DNA of 64,000 nt from Dactylis glomerata. Its lineage: Eukaryota; Streptophyta; Magnoliopsida; Poales; Poaceae. This document shows positions 34,297-43,756 of this stretch, piece after piece. The notes beneath the pieces are model-generated. The model saw nothing but the letters and a program-made list of their open reading frames with translations, did no database searches and was not told the DNA's origin. The position numbers and the translations under genes are program-made. The stretch lies in assembly GCA_007115705.1 (NCBI GenBank), contig QXEO01000344.1, positions 124,001 to 188,000 on the forward strand, in the 5' to 3' direction. Numbering within the stretch: position 1 is the first letter of the stretch; each line of letters begins with the position of its first letter.

Positions 34297-35103
34297 ATGA
34301 TGAAGAACACCAAGATGGTGGCCGTGCCGACAGTGCTCACCGATGCCAAGATGATTGAAGCCATCGCCTACAACATCTCTGCGACGGCGCAGATCCAGCC
34401 TTCAATGTTGGAGCCTGCCGATGTCTCACTTCCATTACCCTCCTCAGATCTGTTGCTAATGGACACCAAGACGGCGGCCGTGTCGACAGTGCTCATCGAT
34501 CGTCTTGAAGCCATCGCCTACAACATCGCTGCGACCTACAACATCGCTGCGATGGCGCAGATCCAGCCTTCAATGTCGGAGCCTGCCGATGTCTCACTTC
34601 TGTTGCCCTCCTCAGATCTGTTGCTGATGGACACCAAGACGGCGGCCGTGTCGACAGTGGTCATCGATGCCAAGACGATTGAAGCCATCGCCTACAACAT
34701 CGTTGCGACCTACAACATCGCTGCGACGGCGCAGATCCAGCCTTCAATGTCAGAGCCTGCCGATGTCTCACTTCCGTTGCCCTCCTCAGATCTGCTGCTG
34801 ATGGACACCAAGACGGCGGCCGTGTCGACAGTGGTCATCGATGCCAAGACGATTGAAGCCATCGCCTACAACATCGCTGCGACGGCGCAGATCCAGCCCT
34901 CCTCCATGTCCGAGTTTGCGGATGGCGCAAATCCACCCACCAAGACGGCGGCGGTGCCAAGAGTGGTTGTGAAGCCGCAGATCCAGTCCTCCTGCATGTC
35001 CAAGTTTGCGGATGGCGCAGATGACCACCCCTCAGCCGCCCGTCGTCCAGGCCCTTCTAGCCCATCGGTGCGCGGCCGTGTTCAACGCCGCAAATTGGGA
35101 TAA
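34297..35103 (+). CDS. Unrecognised repeat protein inside the MULE
   Basis: An uninterrupted frame of 268 codons from the ATG at 34297. Four copies of a roughly 60-residue unit can be seen, each with LLLMDTKTAAVSTV, IEAIAYNI, AQIQPSM and EPADVSLPLP. The last copy is diverged and is followed by a basic tail (SVRGRVQRRKLG). No known domain is apparent. It lies between the transposase and the coiled-coil ORF, all inside the TIRs, so it would move with the element. It could be a captured host fragment expanded in tandem, or a spurious open frame in repeated GC-rich DNA; the open frame is maintained by the repeat itself. Confidence 0.45.
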   Translation: MMKNTKMVAVPTVLTDAKMIEAIAYNISATAQIQPSMLEPADVSLPLPSSDLLLMDTKTAAVSTVLIDRLEAIAYNIAATYNIAAMAQIQPSMSEPADVSLLLPSSDLLLMDTKTAAVSTVVIDAKTIEAIAYNIVATYNIAATAQIQPSMSEPADVSLPLPSSDLLLMDTKTAAVSTVVIDAKTIEAIAYNIAATAQIQPSSMSEFADGANPPTKTAAVPRVVVKPQIQSSCMSKFADGADDHPSAARRPGPSSPSVRGRVQRRKLG

Positions 35104-35503
35104 ATTATGATAAATTTGTATTTTTCAATTTCAATTTGGGATAAAATTATTCGAACTACTACCTCCGTCTCAAAAAAAGCTTCTCCACTTTCTCAATGTG
35201 TCCCTATACATCCAAATGTATGATTTGAATTCTATCCCAACTTGATTGGGAAGATTGATATGTATTTGATCCGAGAGGCTGGTACATGCTTTCACTTTTA
35301 GGATCCCTTCACTTTTGGAACTCATCCAAATTCACTTTTGGGATCTCTTCACTTTTATAAGATGTTCATGCATGCTAAAATTATCGCGCGCATTACTTAG
35401 CACAACTAGGAAATTGTACGCCAAAATACAGTGGTTAGAGCCACACCAAAATACAGTGGTTAGAGCCATCTACTGAATAACAATTCCATACTATCTAAAT
35501 CAT
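35104..35503. other. Spacer between the two MULE accessory ORFs
   Basis: A/T-rich. Near 35160 ACTACCTCCGTCTCAAAAAA resembles a Stowaway/Mariner MITE end (CTCCCTCCGTC-type), but no second terminus is seen. TTCACTTTTGGGATC-type short repeats are present at 35290-35350. Confidence 0.4.
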
Positions 35504-35993
35504 CTACCACAACCACATAACTGCTAGGACAGGGATGACACCTAATAAGACTGCCCAGATGAATCTACTTTTCGCCTCTCCCATCACTTGAAGTTCATGC
35601 TCTAGATTTTCTACCACTTGATCAGATACGGCAAGATATGTCTCAAGTATCGACTTCTCCTTGCGAATAAGCTCTGAATTCTTCTTTTCTTCCTCCACAG
35701 TACGCTTCAGCTCGAATATCATCAGGTTTTTACGGGCCAATTCATCACCTAAATTGGCCACCTTCTCCTCCAAATCCATCCTTTGGCTACACCACTGGGT
35801 TGATTTATCTTGGTATGCAACGTACCATGGATCATCGGCTTGCCTGGCGAACTGTAACAATAATGGAAAAAAGAACAACTGAAATCACTCCAACAGGCCA
35901 TGGTGGCACTTAAATTCAATGGTAGTACAGAGAGCAGAAACTAGATACCTGCACTTCCGACGAGGTAGGAGAAGTAGAACGTGGCCACGACAT
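35504..35993 (-). CDS. Tail-anchored coiled-coil protein of the MULE
   Basis: Proposed exons are 35993-35949 (MSWPRSTSPTSSEVQ, donor GTATCT) and 35851-35504 (acceptor TTACAG), phase 0, giving 130 residues. The centre (about 35-105) is a charged heptad-like helix with LEEKVANLGDELARKN, LKRTVEEEKKN and VVENLEHELQVMG. The last 19 residues are a hydrophobic anchor (FIWAVLLGVIPVLAVMWLW) at the extreme C-terminus, which predicts a membrane protein with the coiled coil in the cytosol. The overall plan resembles small plant proteins linked to GRF zinc fingers, but no zinc finger is present. No lesion is seen. A role in transposition is unproven. Confidence 0.65.
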
Positions 35994-36540
35994 GATCGAA
36001 TCCCCACCCTCGCCGGTGTACCCGCTACGACCAGACATTGAGGACTATTTCGCACCTGCAAACTCCAATAAATTACGGGAACTGAATCGATTAGGGGGCG
36101 GGGGAGGCGGAAGCGGAGGTCTTACCAAGCTATACTACCAATTGGTGCGCGGAACAAATCCCGGTCGTCGTGGGCGGCGAATCTGCTTGCGGTGGACTTT
36201 CCTGCGGTAGGTACAATGCGTGCGGACGAAATAAGTGCTGGAGCCGTGGTTGACGTGCAGCGCCGCAGTCCGTCCGCCGCCGCCGGGGGACAGAGCCGGC
36301 GGCGCGACGAGGCGCCGGCGATGGCTGCTCCGTCCGAGGGTGGGGAACGAGCTGCCAGCGGTTCTCCGATGACTAATGAGATACACAACACTAAGTTCCA
36401 GCCATGTTTAGCATAAGATTCACTTTAGATTAAGCTGCGAAAATAGTCACCTGTTGGGTCTAGCTTAAAAAAAATTAATTAGCGAACTTGTTGCTTCTCT
36501 CTAGCGAAAATAGTCACCTGCTGGGTCTAGCTTAAGAAAA
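35994..36540. other. 5' flank of the coiled-coil ORF
   Basis: GC-rich with overlapping frames on both strands (36120-36420) and no domain. It probably includes promoter and leader for the minus-strand ORF starting at 35993. Confidence 0.4.
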
Positions 36541-36544
36541 AGGG

Positions 36545-36852
36545 CGACCCCAGCGGTCATTGGCTGAGGCGGCCCCACAGAGCGGCTATATATGATTTTC
36601 TCTAAATAAATAGACGACCCCAGCGGTCATTGGCTGCGGAGGCCCCACAGAGCGGCAATATATGATTTTCTTTAAATAAATAGACGACCCCACTGGTCAT
36701 TGGCTGCGGCAGCCCCATAGAGCGGCCCCATTGGTCATTGGCTGTGGAGGCCCCACAGAGCGGCAATATATGTCTTTTCCTGAAAAATACACGACCCCAC
36801 TGATCATTGGCTGTGGCAGCCCTATAGAGCGGCCCCATTTGTCATTGGCAGC
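36545..36852. repeat. Tandem repeat, alternating ~70- and ~39-bp units
   Basis: About six units start GACCCCA or GCCCCAT followed by GGTCATTGGCTG and GCCCCACAGAGCGG. Full units continue into ATATATGATTTTCT and AAATAAATAGAC; short units stop after AGAGCG. It lies next to the right TIR of the MULE, where subterminal repeats often serve for transposase binding. Confidence 0.8.
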
Positions 36853-36934
36853 ATCGCGTATACAATCAAGAAATAAAACGGCCCACACGTCAGCGATAGA
36901 TGGATGGCTGCTCCGACGTGTCTCCTGACCCTAC

Positions 36935-37151
36935 CCGTCAGCACCATTCAAAAGCATCGGTCAATTCACAACCACCGCGGCTCCCTAGCCGTCACCGGTA
37001 ACGGTCAAGGCCTCTGACCAGACGGCAACCCTCCCGTCCGAGCGTCTGCGAGGGGTTTCAAACTAGAGCGGGGGGAAAACTGAGGAAAAGTTAAGCGGCT
37101 GGGGAAAACTGAGTACAACTAACGACCCAGGGGCACGAAAATAGAAATTCC
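36935..37151 (-). repeat. Right TIR of the MULE
   Basis: Reverse complement of the left TIR: GGCTCCCTAGCCGTCAC, GCAACCCTCCCGTCCGAGCG, GGGGAAAACTGAGTAC, CTAACGACCCAGGGGCACG. It is followed by the 9-bp TSD. Confidence 0.9.
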
Positions 37152-37975
37152 AAAAATTATAGATACGTTTGAGATGTATGAAGCATCCCCAAGCTTAACT
37201 CCTGCTTGTCCTCGAGTAGGTAAGTGATAACAAAAGAATAATTTTTGAGGTGACATGCACCATCACAATCTTGATCAACGATGTAAAGCATTGAGTGCTG
37301 GGATCAAAGTACTTAAAACATGGGCATAAGAGACATAATCTTGACAATAAAAACTTAGCAATCATATTATTACATGAAAAGTAACACAAATGAAAGATCA
37401 TAATCAATGAAATATTGAAAGTCAAGTGTGTGTTCAAATCATATAGAAAAATATAGCAAAGTGGTTTTCAGCTTGTCCTTCATGGAATAATAAAATATAA
37501 ATGCATAGGACACCTTCAAGTTTAAGAGGGTGACTAGATACAAATAATTTAAGAACAAGCAAAACCATAATCATAAATCAATCAATGATAAACTTTAGGA
37601 CTATAAACATTAAACTCAGAATGGCAACTATGCTCTCTTAGACGGTGCATAAAGGTAGAAGGTGGAGACTCAACATAAAAGTAAAAGAAAGGCCCTTCGC
37701 AGAGGGAAGCAGGGATTGCAAGTTTTATAAACCTTCAAAAATTATGATACTTACTAGCTTTGAGCTCTCATTGCCCCCATCATAGGCATCTTGAATGGTT
37801 AAGGTAAATACGAGTACAATTATGAAGCATATGCTTAACAAATCATAAGTTAAAAACCTCGTGTCCCGTGAAGTACGAATACTCAAACCTCATGCTACTC
37901 GACTTAGGGCCCAAGCAAGCTATTGTCATTGTAAGCATACACGTATCATCGAGAACCGCCAACGGGGTACCTCCT

Positions 37976-38481
37976 CCTCGCCGCCCCGCAACCGCAAGCG
38001 GAAGCCGAGGAAGGACGCCGCCAAGGCCGCGTCCGAGCTCGCCGACGCGGAGGCCGCGCGCGCCGAGGAAGCGGCGATGCGTGAGGCGATCGCCAAGTTG
38101 CTCGGCGACCTCGTCCCCGCCGACAACTCTATGTTGATGGACGCGGCGCTCGCCTGGTCCAGGCAGGACTGGGAGAGGGAGCAGGCGGAGAAGCATCGGC
38201 GGCTGCTCGACCTGGCGCAGGCGCCACGCCGCGCCGAAGCCGCTCTACCGGCCAGAGGCGGCGCACCGGTCGTCAAGCTGGAAGGCTCCAGCGACGACGA
38301 CCTCTACCGCCCAACGCCGCCGCGCTTCAGCGACGCTGGACAGGGGTCCAGCCGTTGGACCCCCGGCCAGAGCAGCCAGTAGGCGCCACCGCAGGACAAC
38401 GGTGGCGACTCCAGCGACGACGACGACAGCGGTGACTACACGCGTTTCTACCGCCATTTCGGCATGTACAACGCGTGTTTT
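37976..38481 (+). pseudogene. GC-rich coding fragment, unrecognised
   Basis: An open frame enters from the truncated element A at about 37976 without its own start codon. It encodes a Lys/Arg-rich start, an Ala/Glu/Arg helix (AKAASELADAEAARAEEAAM), then VKLEGSSDDDLYRPTPPRFSD. After one TAG (38380) the frame continues to DSGDYTRFYRHFGMYNACF and a stop. I know no function. The abrupt left border and composition suggest a 3' gene fragment, possibly captured by or joined to a transposon. Confidence 0.45.
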
Positions 38482-39331
38482 TAGTTTAGGTTTAGACCAA
38501 ATTCAAATATATTACGTATTCGGCCTATATATGTAAAAACTCGCAATATATATATAAATATCTTTAAATTTCGCCGAACTTTGAACGTTTTTCGTCTAGT
38601 TGTATTTGATTTCGAATTTTACCCTGGGCTCGCCGCTAGGAATATGGGCCTGCCCAGACCAAAATTTTCATCCAATCTGGCAGCTCGACGCCCTTCCAGT
38701 CTTCTTCTTAGAACCATACTGCCCACCCTACTTGCCCCATTGTCCCACCACCAGGTTGTCCTGTCCAGCTTCGGCCAACCGGCGAAGCAGATCACCAACG
38801 TTCCATTTCTCCGATGTGGAAGCTGGCCTGGACGTAATAAGGCTCGCACGAAACCAAATCTCGTCCCCGTCGACTGCCTCGCAGGAATTCCGGTCATCTT
38901 CAACAGCCGGTGTCTCACGCACACCGTCCAGGCGACTGCGACGCCATGAACGAATCGGACACCATCAAAATCGCGATGCCCCTGCTCTATCCGGCGGCCG
39001 GCGCAGTACTGCCAGCTTCCGCCCCGCTGGCCTCGCTGAGCTCATGTCCCCGTCCCTATGTTCGGGGACTAGAATATGTCCTCGACTCTTGCGTCGAGCA
39101 ACATGTACTATAGCTATCAATTCTAGCTAGCTAGCTATCTCAGTGAGATACATAGATGCAACGATCGGAAATGCAATTCTAAGCGCCGGCCGGTACCTAC
39201 CGGTCACATATCCATCGTCGAAATCTGTGTGATACACGCACTGCCTATATACAAAATTAAGTTATAGACTAAGTTATATTCTGTAAAACATAATCTAGTG
39301 CAAGAAACACGAATCTGAAACAAAACTGGAC
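38482..39331. other. Unassigned DNA, target of copia element C
   Basis: Open frames at 38580-39130 overlap in all registers and have no domain or repeated support. The left target duplication of element C (GTTGA) ends this segment at 39332-39336. Confidence 0.4.
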
Positions 39332-39336
39332 GTTGA

Positions 39337-39508
39337 TGTTAAACGTTGTAATGTAAGTAGTCTAGGTCTCGTACGATCTCCTATACGAGTCAGGGTCGAG
39401 ATCGTGTTTGTATACCGATCCACCCCGATCAATTTTGTTGTATCGATGTCTATTATATAAAGTCACACCGATGGCCCGTTAAGGGTATCGATTCCATAAG
39501 TTTTTACA
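39337..39508 (+). repeat. 5' LTR of copia C
   Basis: 172 bp from TGTTAAACGTTG to AGTTTTTACA, with TATATAAAG near 39457 as a likely TATA box. The partner is at 52840-53011. Confidence 0.92.
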
Positions 39509-39519
39509 TGGTATCAGAG
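39509..39519 (+). other. Primer binding site of copia C
   Basis: TGGTATCAGAG begins directly after the LTR and is complementary to the 3' end of initiator Met tRNA, as in most plant copia elements. Confidence 0.9.
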
Positions 39520-39710
39520 TGAGTCCTTCCGATCGCATCTAACCCGAAATAATCGTCACCCCCGCCCCACGATCGCCTCGCCCTGCCTCGACATCGCTCG
39601 CCCCAAGATCGCGCGACTTGCCTCGCTCGACCCTCGGAAATCGTGAGCCTCAAGCTGCCGCGACATTGTTCCGTTCTTTTTCCCTGTCGTCTTCTCTGTG
39701 AATCGTGCCA

Positions 39711-41137
39711 ATGTCAAGCTCAGGCGCCGGATCATCCTCTTCCTCTGGTGGCACCTCGATGAACATCACCCTCTCGGAGAAGCTCACCCGGGACAATTAC
39801 CTGCTATGGCAGACTCAAGCTTTGCCGGAGATTTATGGTGCGCAATTGTATGGTTATCTTGATGGATCAATCAAGGCGCCGGGGAAGGAACTAATTGTCA
39901 AGGACAAGGATGGTATGGAGACGACAATCTCAAATCCAGACTATGCGAGATGGGTGGCGCAAGATCAATCTGTCCTAGGGTTTCTGGTTCGGAACATGGA
40001 GAGAGAGGTTCTCACACAGATGGTGGGACTCCGCACTTCTGCAGCCGTATGGAAGGCTGTAACGGAGAAGTTTGCTTCACAATCTCAGGCACGGGTGGTA
40101 CAGCTCCGCACCAGGCTCAACCAGTGTCGTAAGGAGAATAAATCAGGTCAAGTGTATCTTGATGAAATCAAGGGTCTCTCTGATGAGATGGCTGCAGCTG
40201 GCAAGCCACTGGATAACTTAGATGTGATTTCACACATCCTTTCAGGCCTTGATGAAGAGTATGATGGCTTCGTTGCTGCAATTACCGCCTTAATTAAGGC
40301 GGAGAAGAATGTGAGTCTAAGTGATGTGTACTCACAGTTTATATCCTATGAGGCTCGAATGGAGTCCAGAAAGTCAAGTGATGTGTCAGTTAACTCGGTG
40401 ACTCGTGGCGGTCGTGGAGGTGGCCGTGGACATGGAGATTACCAAGACCAATACCGTGATCGTCGGTATGATTATGACCAACGCAATGGCTATGGTGGCG
40501 GCTATGATCGTCAGAACCATGGTGGTGGCCGTGGCGGATATAGTGGTGGCCGCGGCGGATATGGTGGAGGCCGTGGCAATGGTGGCCGTGGTGGTCAGAA
40601 TTATGGTGGCCGCACCAATGAAACTTGTCAAATATGTGGCAAGGTTGGGCATATTGCACTAAACTGCTGGAAAAGACATCAGAAAAATTACAGGGGGCCA
40701 GAAAAATCTGCTGGTGCCGCTTATGGATCTTATGGAGTTGACACCAACTGGTACACTGATTCTGGTGCAACTGATCATATCACACGAGAACTGGAGAAGC
40801 TACATGTGAGAGATCGCTACAACGGCAATGAACAAATTTACACAGCTAGTGGCTCAGGTATGGATATACATCATATTGGTAACTCTGTAATTCATACCCC
40901 CACTCATGATTTGCATCTTAATAATATCCTTCATGTTCCTCAAGCCGCTAAGAGTCTTCTCTCTACTAGTCGCCTAGCACGTGATAATCATGCCTTTGTT
41001 GAATATTGGCTTAATTCTTTCTTTGTCAAGGATCATGACACGAGGGAGGTTCTGCTTCAAGGTAGATGTGTCGATGGGCTTTATCCTCTACCATCATCAT
41101 CTACATCATCTGTTGGACGTCATGTTCATGGGGTGGC
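39711..41137 (+). pseudogene. Copia C gag and protease (5' part of polyprotein)
   Basis: The first real ATG is at 39711 (MSSSGAG). A copia-type gag domain (LTRDNYLLWQ, RVVQLRTRLNQCRKE, ISHILSGLDEEYDGF) is followed by a Gly/Arg/Tyr-rich stretch (about 225-300). A zinc knuckle (CQICGKVGHIALNC) and the protease active site in WYTDSGATDHI come next. The frame is open to the D insertion at 41138, which cuts it in the region before integrase. Residues read beyond 41137 belong to D's LTR. Confidence 0.9.
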
Positions 41138-42679
41138 TGATACGTCTCAAACGTATCTATAATTTTTGATGCTCCATGCTTGTTTTTTACACCATTTGCC
41201 TTGTGTTTCGTTACACTTCGTGGCGTTTTTATGCGATTTCTGGAACTAACCTATTGACAAGATGCCACAGTGCCAGTTCCCTGTTTTCTGCTGTTTTTGT
41301 GTTTCAGAAAAGCTACATAGGAAATATTCTCGGAATTGGACGAAACAAGTTCCTGAAGTCTTATTTTTCCCGGAAGCTTCCAGAGATCCAAAGAGGCAAA
41401 GGAGAGGGGCCACAGGCCAGCCTCACACTAGGCCGGCGTGGCCCTGGCCCTGGCCGCGCCGCCTAGGTGTGAGGAGGCCTGGAGCCACTCCCGACGATGC
41501 CCCTTCGCCTATATAAAGCCTCGGGACGGAAAACCCTAAAGGGGTCGGCGAAATTTCCAGAACAGTTCCATAGCTCCACCGCCGCCGCCGACGAATTTCG
41601 GGGGACAGAAGTCTCTGTTCCGGCACCCTGCCGGGACGGGGAAGTGCCCCCGGAGCCATCTCTATCGGTCTCTATCACCGTCTCCGCCGTCTCCATCGAC
41701 CTTACCGCCATCTCCATCAACCTTGCTGTCTCCTATGATGAGGAGGGAGTAGTTCTCCCCCGGGGCTGAGGGCTCTACCGGTAGCTATGTGGTTCACCTC
41801 TCTCTCCCATGATGTGATCTTTATGTGATCGTGAGCTTTATATCATGTTGAATAAGTAGATGTTACTCTTCTTCATTATGTGTACTCTAGTGTGTTATTA
41901 AAGTAATCTATTCCTCCTGCCATGGTGTAATGGTGACAGTGCATGCATCATGGTGGTACTTGGTCTAGACTACGATTGTGATCTCTTGTGGATTATGAGA
42001 ATAATTATCACTATGATAGTATTGAAGTGATCTATTCCTCCTTTCATGGTGTAATGTTGACAGTGTGTGCACCGTGTTAGTACTTGGTCTAAGTTGCAAT
42101 AATATCTATCTTGAGTTGTGATTTGATTTGGGTATCTCTATGAGTGGTGTTTGTCAAGTACTTGATGAACTTTGAGGAGTGCTTCGTAGCCCTACGCAAT
42201 GATTAGTGTTATTCAATAGGAGAGTAATTCAGAGTACCACAGTGAAGAGAAGTTATCTATTGGTTCAATTATGTTATATTTGTTGGGAGTGTGTCCACTA
42301 GTGAAAGTATGATCCCTAGGCCTTGTTTCCAAGCTTTGCACACCGTTTACTTGCTGTTTTGTTACTCGTTTGCTTGCTGCCATTTTTATTTCATATTGCA
42401 TTTACTACTTATAATCATCTGTACCACTTGTATTTCACTATCTCTTCGCTGAACTAGTGCACCTATACATCTGACAAGTCTATTGGGTGTGTTGGGGACA
42501 CAAGAGACTTTCTGTATCGTAATTGCAGGGTTGCTTGAGAGGGATAGCTTTGACCTCTTCCTCCCTGAGTTCGATAAACCTTGGGTGATCCACTTAAGGG
42601 AAACTTGATGCTGCTCTACAAACCTCTGCACTTGGAGGCCCAACACTGTCTACAAGAACAGAAGCGTGTGTAGACATCA
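41138..42679 (+). repeat. 5' LTR of element D
   Basis: 1,542 bp, TGATACGTCTC...TAGACATCA. CTATATAAAGCCTCGG near 41511 is a good TATA box, so transcription should start at about 41540. Confidence 0.9.
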
Positions 42680-42800
42680 AGCTTCTTTTCTGGCGCCGTT
42701 GCCGGGGACTAAAGAAGAATACTTCCAAAGATTAAAGAAAACCTCCCGCGTCAACTTAGCGCCAGCAAGCTTCTTTTCTGGCGCCGTTGCCGGGGAGGTA
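42678..42800 (+). repeat. Duplicated primer-binding-site region of D
   Basis: AAGCTTCTTTTCTGGCGCCG and the following TTGCCGGGGA occur twice, with PBS copies at 42691-42708 and 42778-42795 (offset 87 bp). Only the first lies at the normal position next to the LTR. Confidence 0.85.
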
Positions 42801-42908
42801 AGGTAAAAGGTACTCGCATCCTCCTGTGTGAGTGCTCGGAGTTATTTCCTTTAGATTCTGCAATTACATCTTTTTGTTTCTTGTTTTTATTTTCACTAGT
42901 TAGGCTTA

Positions 42909-43756
42909 ATGGAAAATAAAGAGTCTCTAGTCTTTTTCCTGAGTTTAGATATGAAGTGTTTGAAGAGAAAATTGAAAAATCTTTGGAGCTTAATTTGCAT
43001 GCTAATAGTGTTGTTAGTATGAATGCTTTGGACAGCGTTATTGCTAATGCTATAGAAAAGTCTAAGCTTGGGGAAGCTGGTTTTGTTAAGCATGATATTT
43101 TTAGTTCCCCAGCTTTAGTGGAGAAAGTTTGTTCTGATAATATTTTATCTCCCATATGTGATGTTCCATCTTATGATGATATGTTTGATGAGTATGCTTT
43201 GCGAAATAGTTGCTCTCTAGCTTGTGATGATACTAAACCTCTAGTTTATGATGGTTATGATGATGGGTATTATATTTTCAGTTCACCTACTTTTGAGGAG
43301 AAAATTAGTTATGATTATAATATGCCTCCTATTTTTGATGATTATGGTGATGAGAATAATTATTCTGTTGAATCTGCTCCTACTACGATTGTTCATGTGG
43401 GGAGTATTAATTCTTTTATGCATGTGGCTCATGATAGGGATGTTTTATGTGATAGTTATATTGTTAGTTCTATTCATGATGCTACTGAAAGTTATTATGA
43501 GAGAGGGAAATATGGTTTGATGGATCTCAACAATACTGAGTTTCCCCTCTTTATGTTGCAATTCTTGAAGTTGTACTTGTTTTGCCTTCCTATGCTTTTT
43601 GCTTTGTGCTTGCATGACTTGTCTCTTTACAAGACTATTTTTCATAGGAAGTGGTTCAGATTTAAATGTCTTTCATACTTGCATTTTGATGCTCTCTATT
43701 GCTTTAAGTTCCTATATGGCGCCTTTGCTTCAAGCTCGTATATGGCGCCCACATGA
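42909..43756 (+). pseudogene. Acidic ORF of element D, no known domain
   Basis: A long frame without an ATG at its 5' end runs from about 42920 to 43756. The ATG at 42909 (MENKESLV) is in another register and joins it if two bases in the T run at 42932-42937 are extra, so a small frameshift is likely. Otherwise the first in-frame Met is near 43019. The product (about 280 aa) is rich in Asp, Tyr and Ser with repeated motifs (FSSPALVEK, FSSPTFEEK; YDDMFDEYALRNSCS). It ends in a hydrophobic, Leu/Phe/Cys-rich stretch (PLFMLQFLKLYLFCLPMLFALCL) that could span a membrane. It occupies the position of gag but has no gag, zinc knuckle or protease motif. Confidence 0.6.

Larger units (their letters stand above)
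29324..37151 (+). mobile_element. Mutator-like element (MULE) with accessory ORFs
   Basis: A 7,828-bp DNA transposon with a 9-bp target duplication AAAAATTAT at 29315-29323 and 37152-37160. It has terminal inverted repeats of about 200 bp, starting GGGATTTCTATTTTCGTGCC at the left and, on the minus strand, GGAATTTCTATTTTCGTGCC at the right. It lies in the LTR of element A. It encodes a MuDR-type transposase (decayed), a repeat protein (34297-35103, +) and a tail-anchored coiled-coil protein (35993-35504, -). The 9-bp TSD, long TIRs and MULE/SWIM domains agree on the superfamily. Confidence 0.93.
19180..37975 (-). mobile_element. LTR element A, truncated, host of nested insertions
   Basis: Pieces 19180-20498, 29048-29323 and 37161-37181 align in order with the LTR of element B and together form one LTR. 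Pieces 37182-37975 match the internal DNA next to B's LTR (PPT-like CATCCCCAAGCTTAACTCC, then the region matching 22200-22985). The LTR was split first or later by element B (TSD GGCCG) and by the MULE (9-bp TSD). The homology stops after GGGGTACCTCC at about 37975, where unrelated GC-rich DNA begins. No coding part survives. The left limit is approximate because the LTR start has diverged. Confidence 0.75.

Noticed and set aside
38580..39130. Overlapping open frames of 100-176 codons
   Set aside because: They have no domain, no agreement between frames, and no sign of codon preference that I can judge.
39509..39519. tRNA gene suggested by TGGTATCAGAG text
   Set aside because: It is the primer binding site; no cloverleaf surrounds it. 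The same holds for 61107-61118.
43500..43756. Envelope-like gene suggested by the hydrophobic end of the D ORF
   Set aside because: There is no signal peptide, no recognisable fusion or glycoprotein pattern, and its position directly after the PBS is wrong for env.
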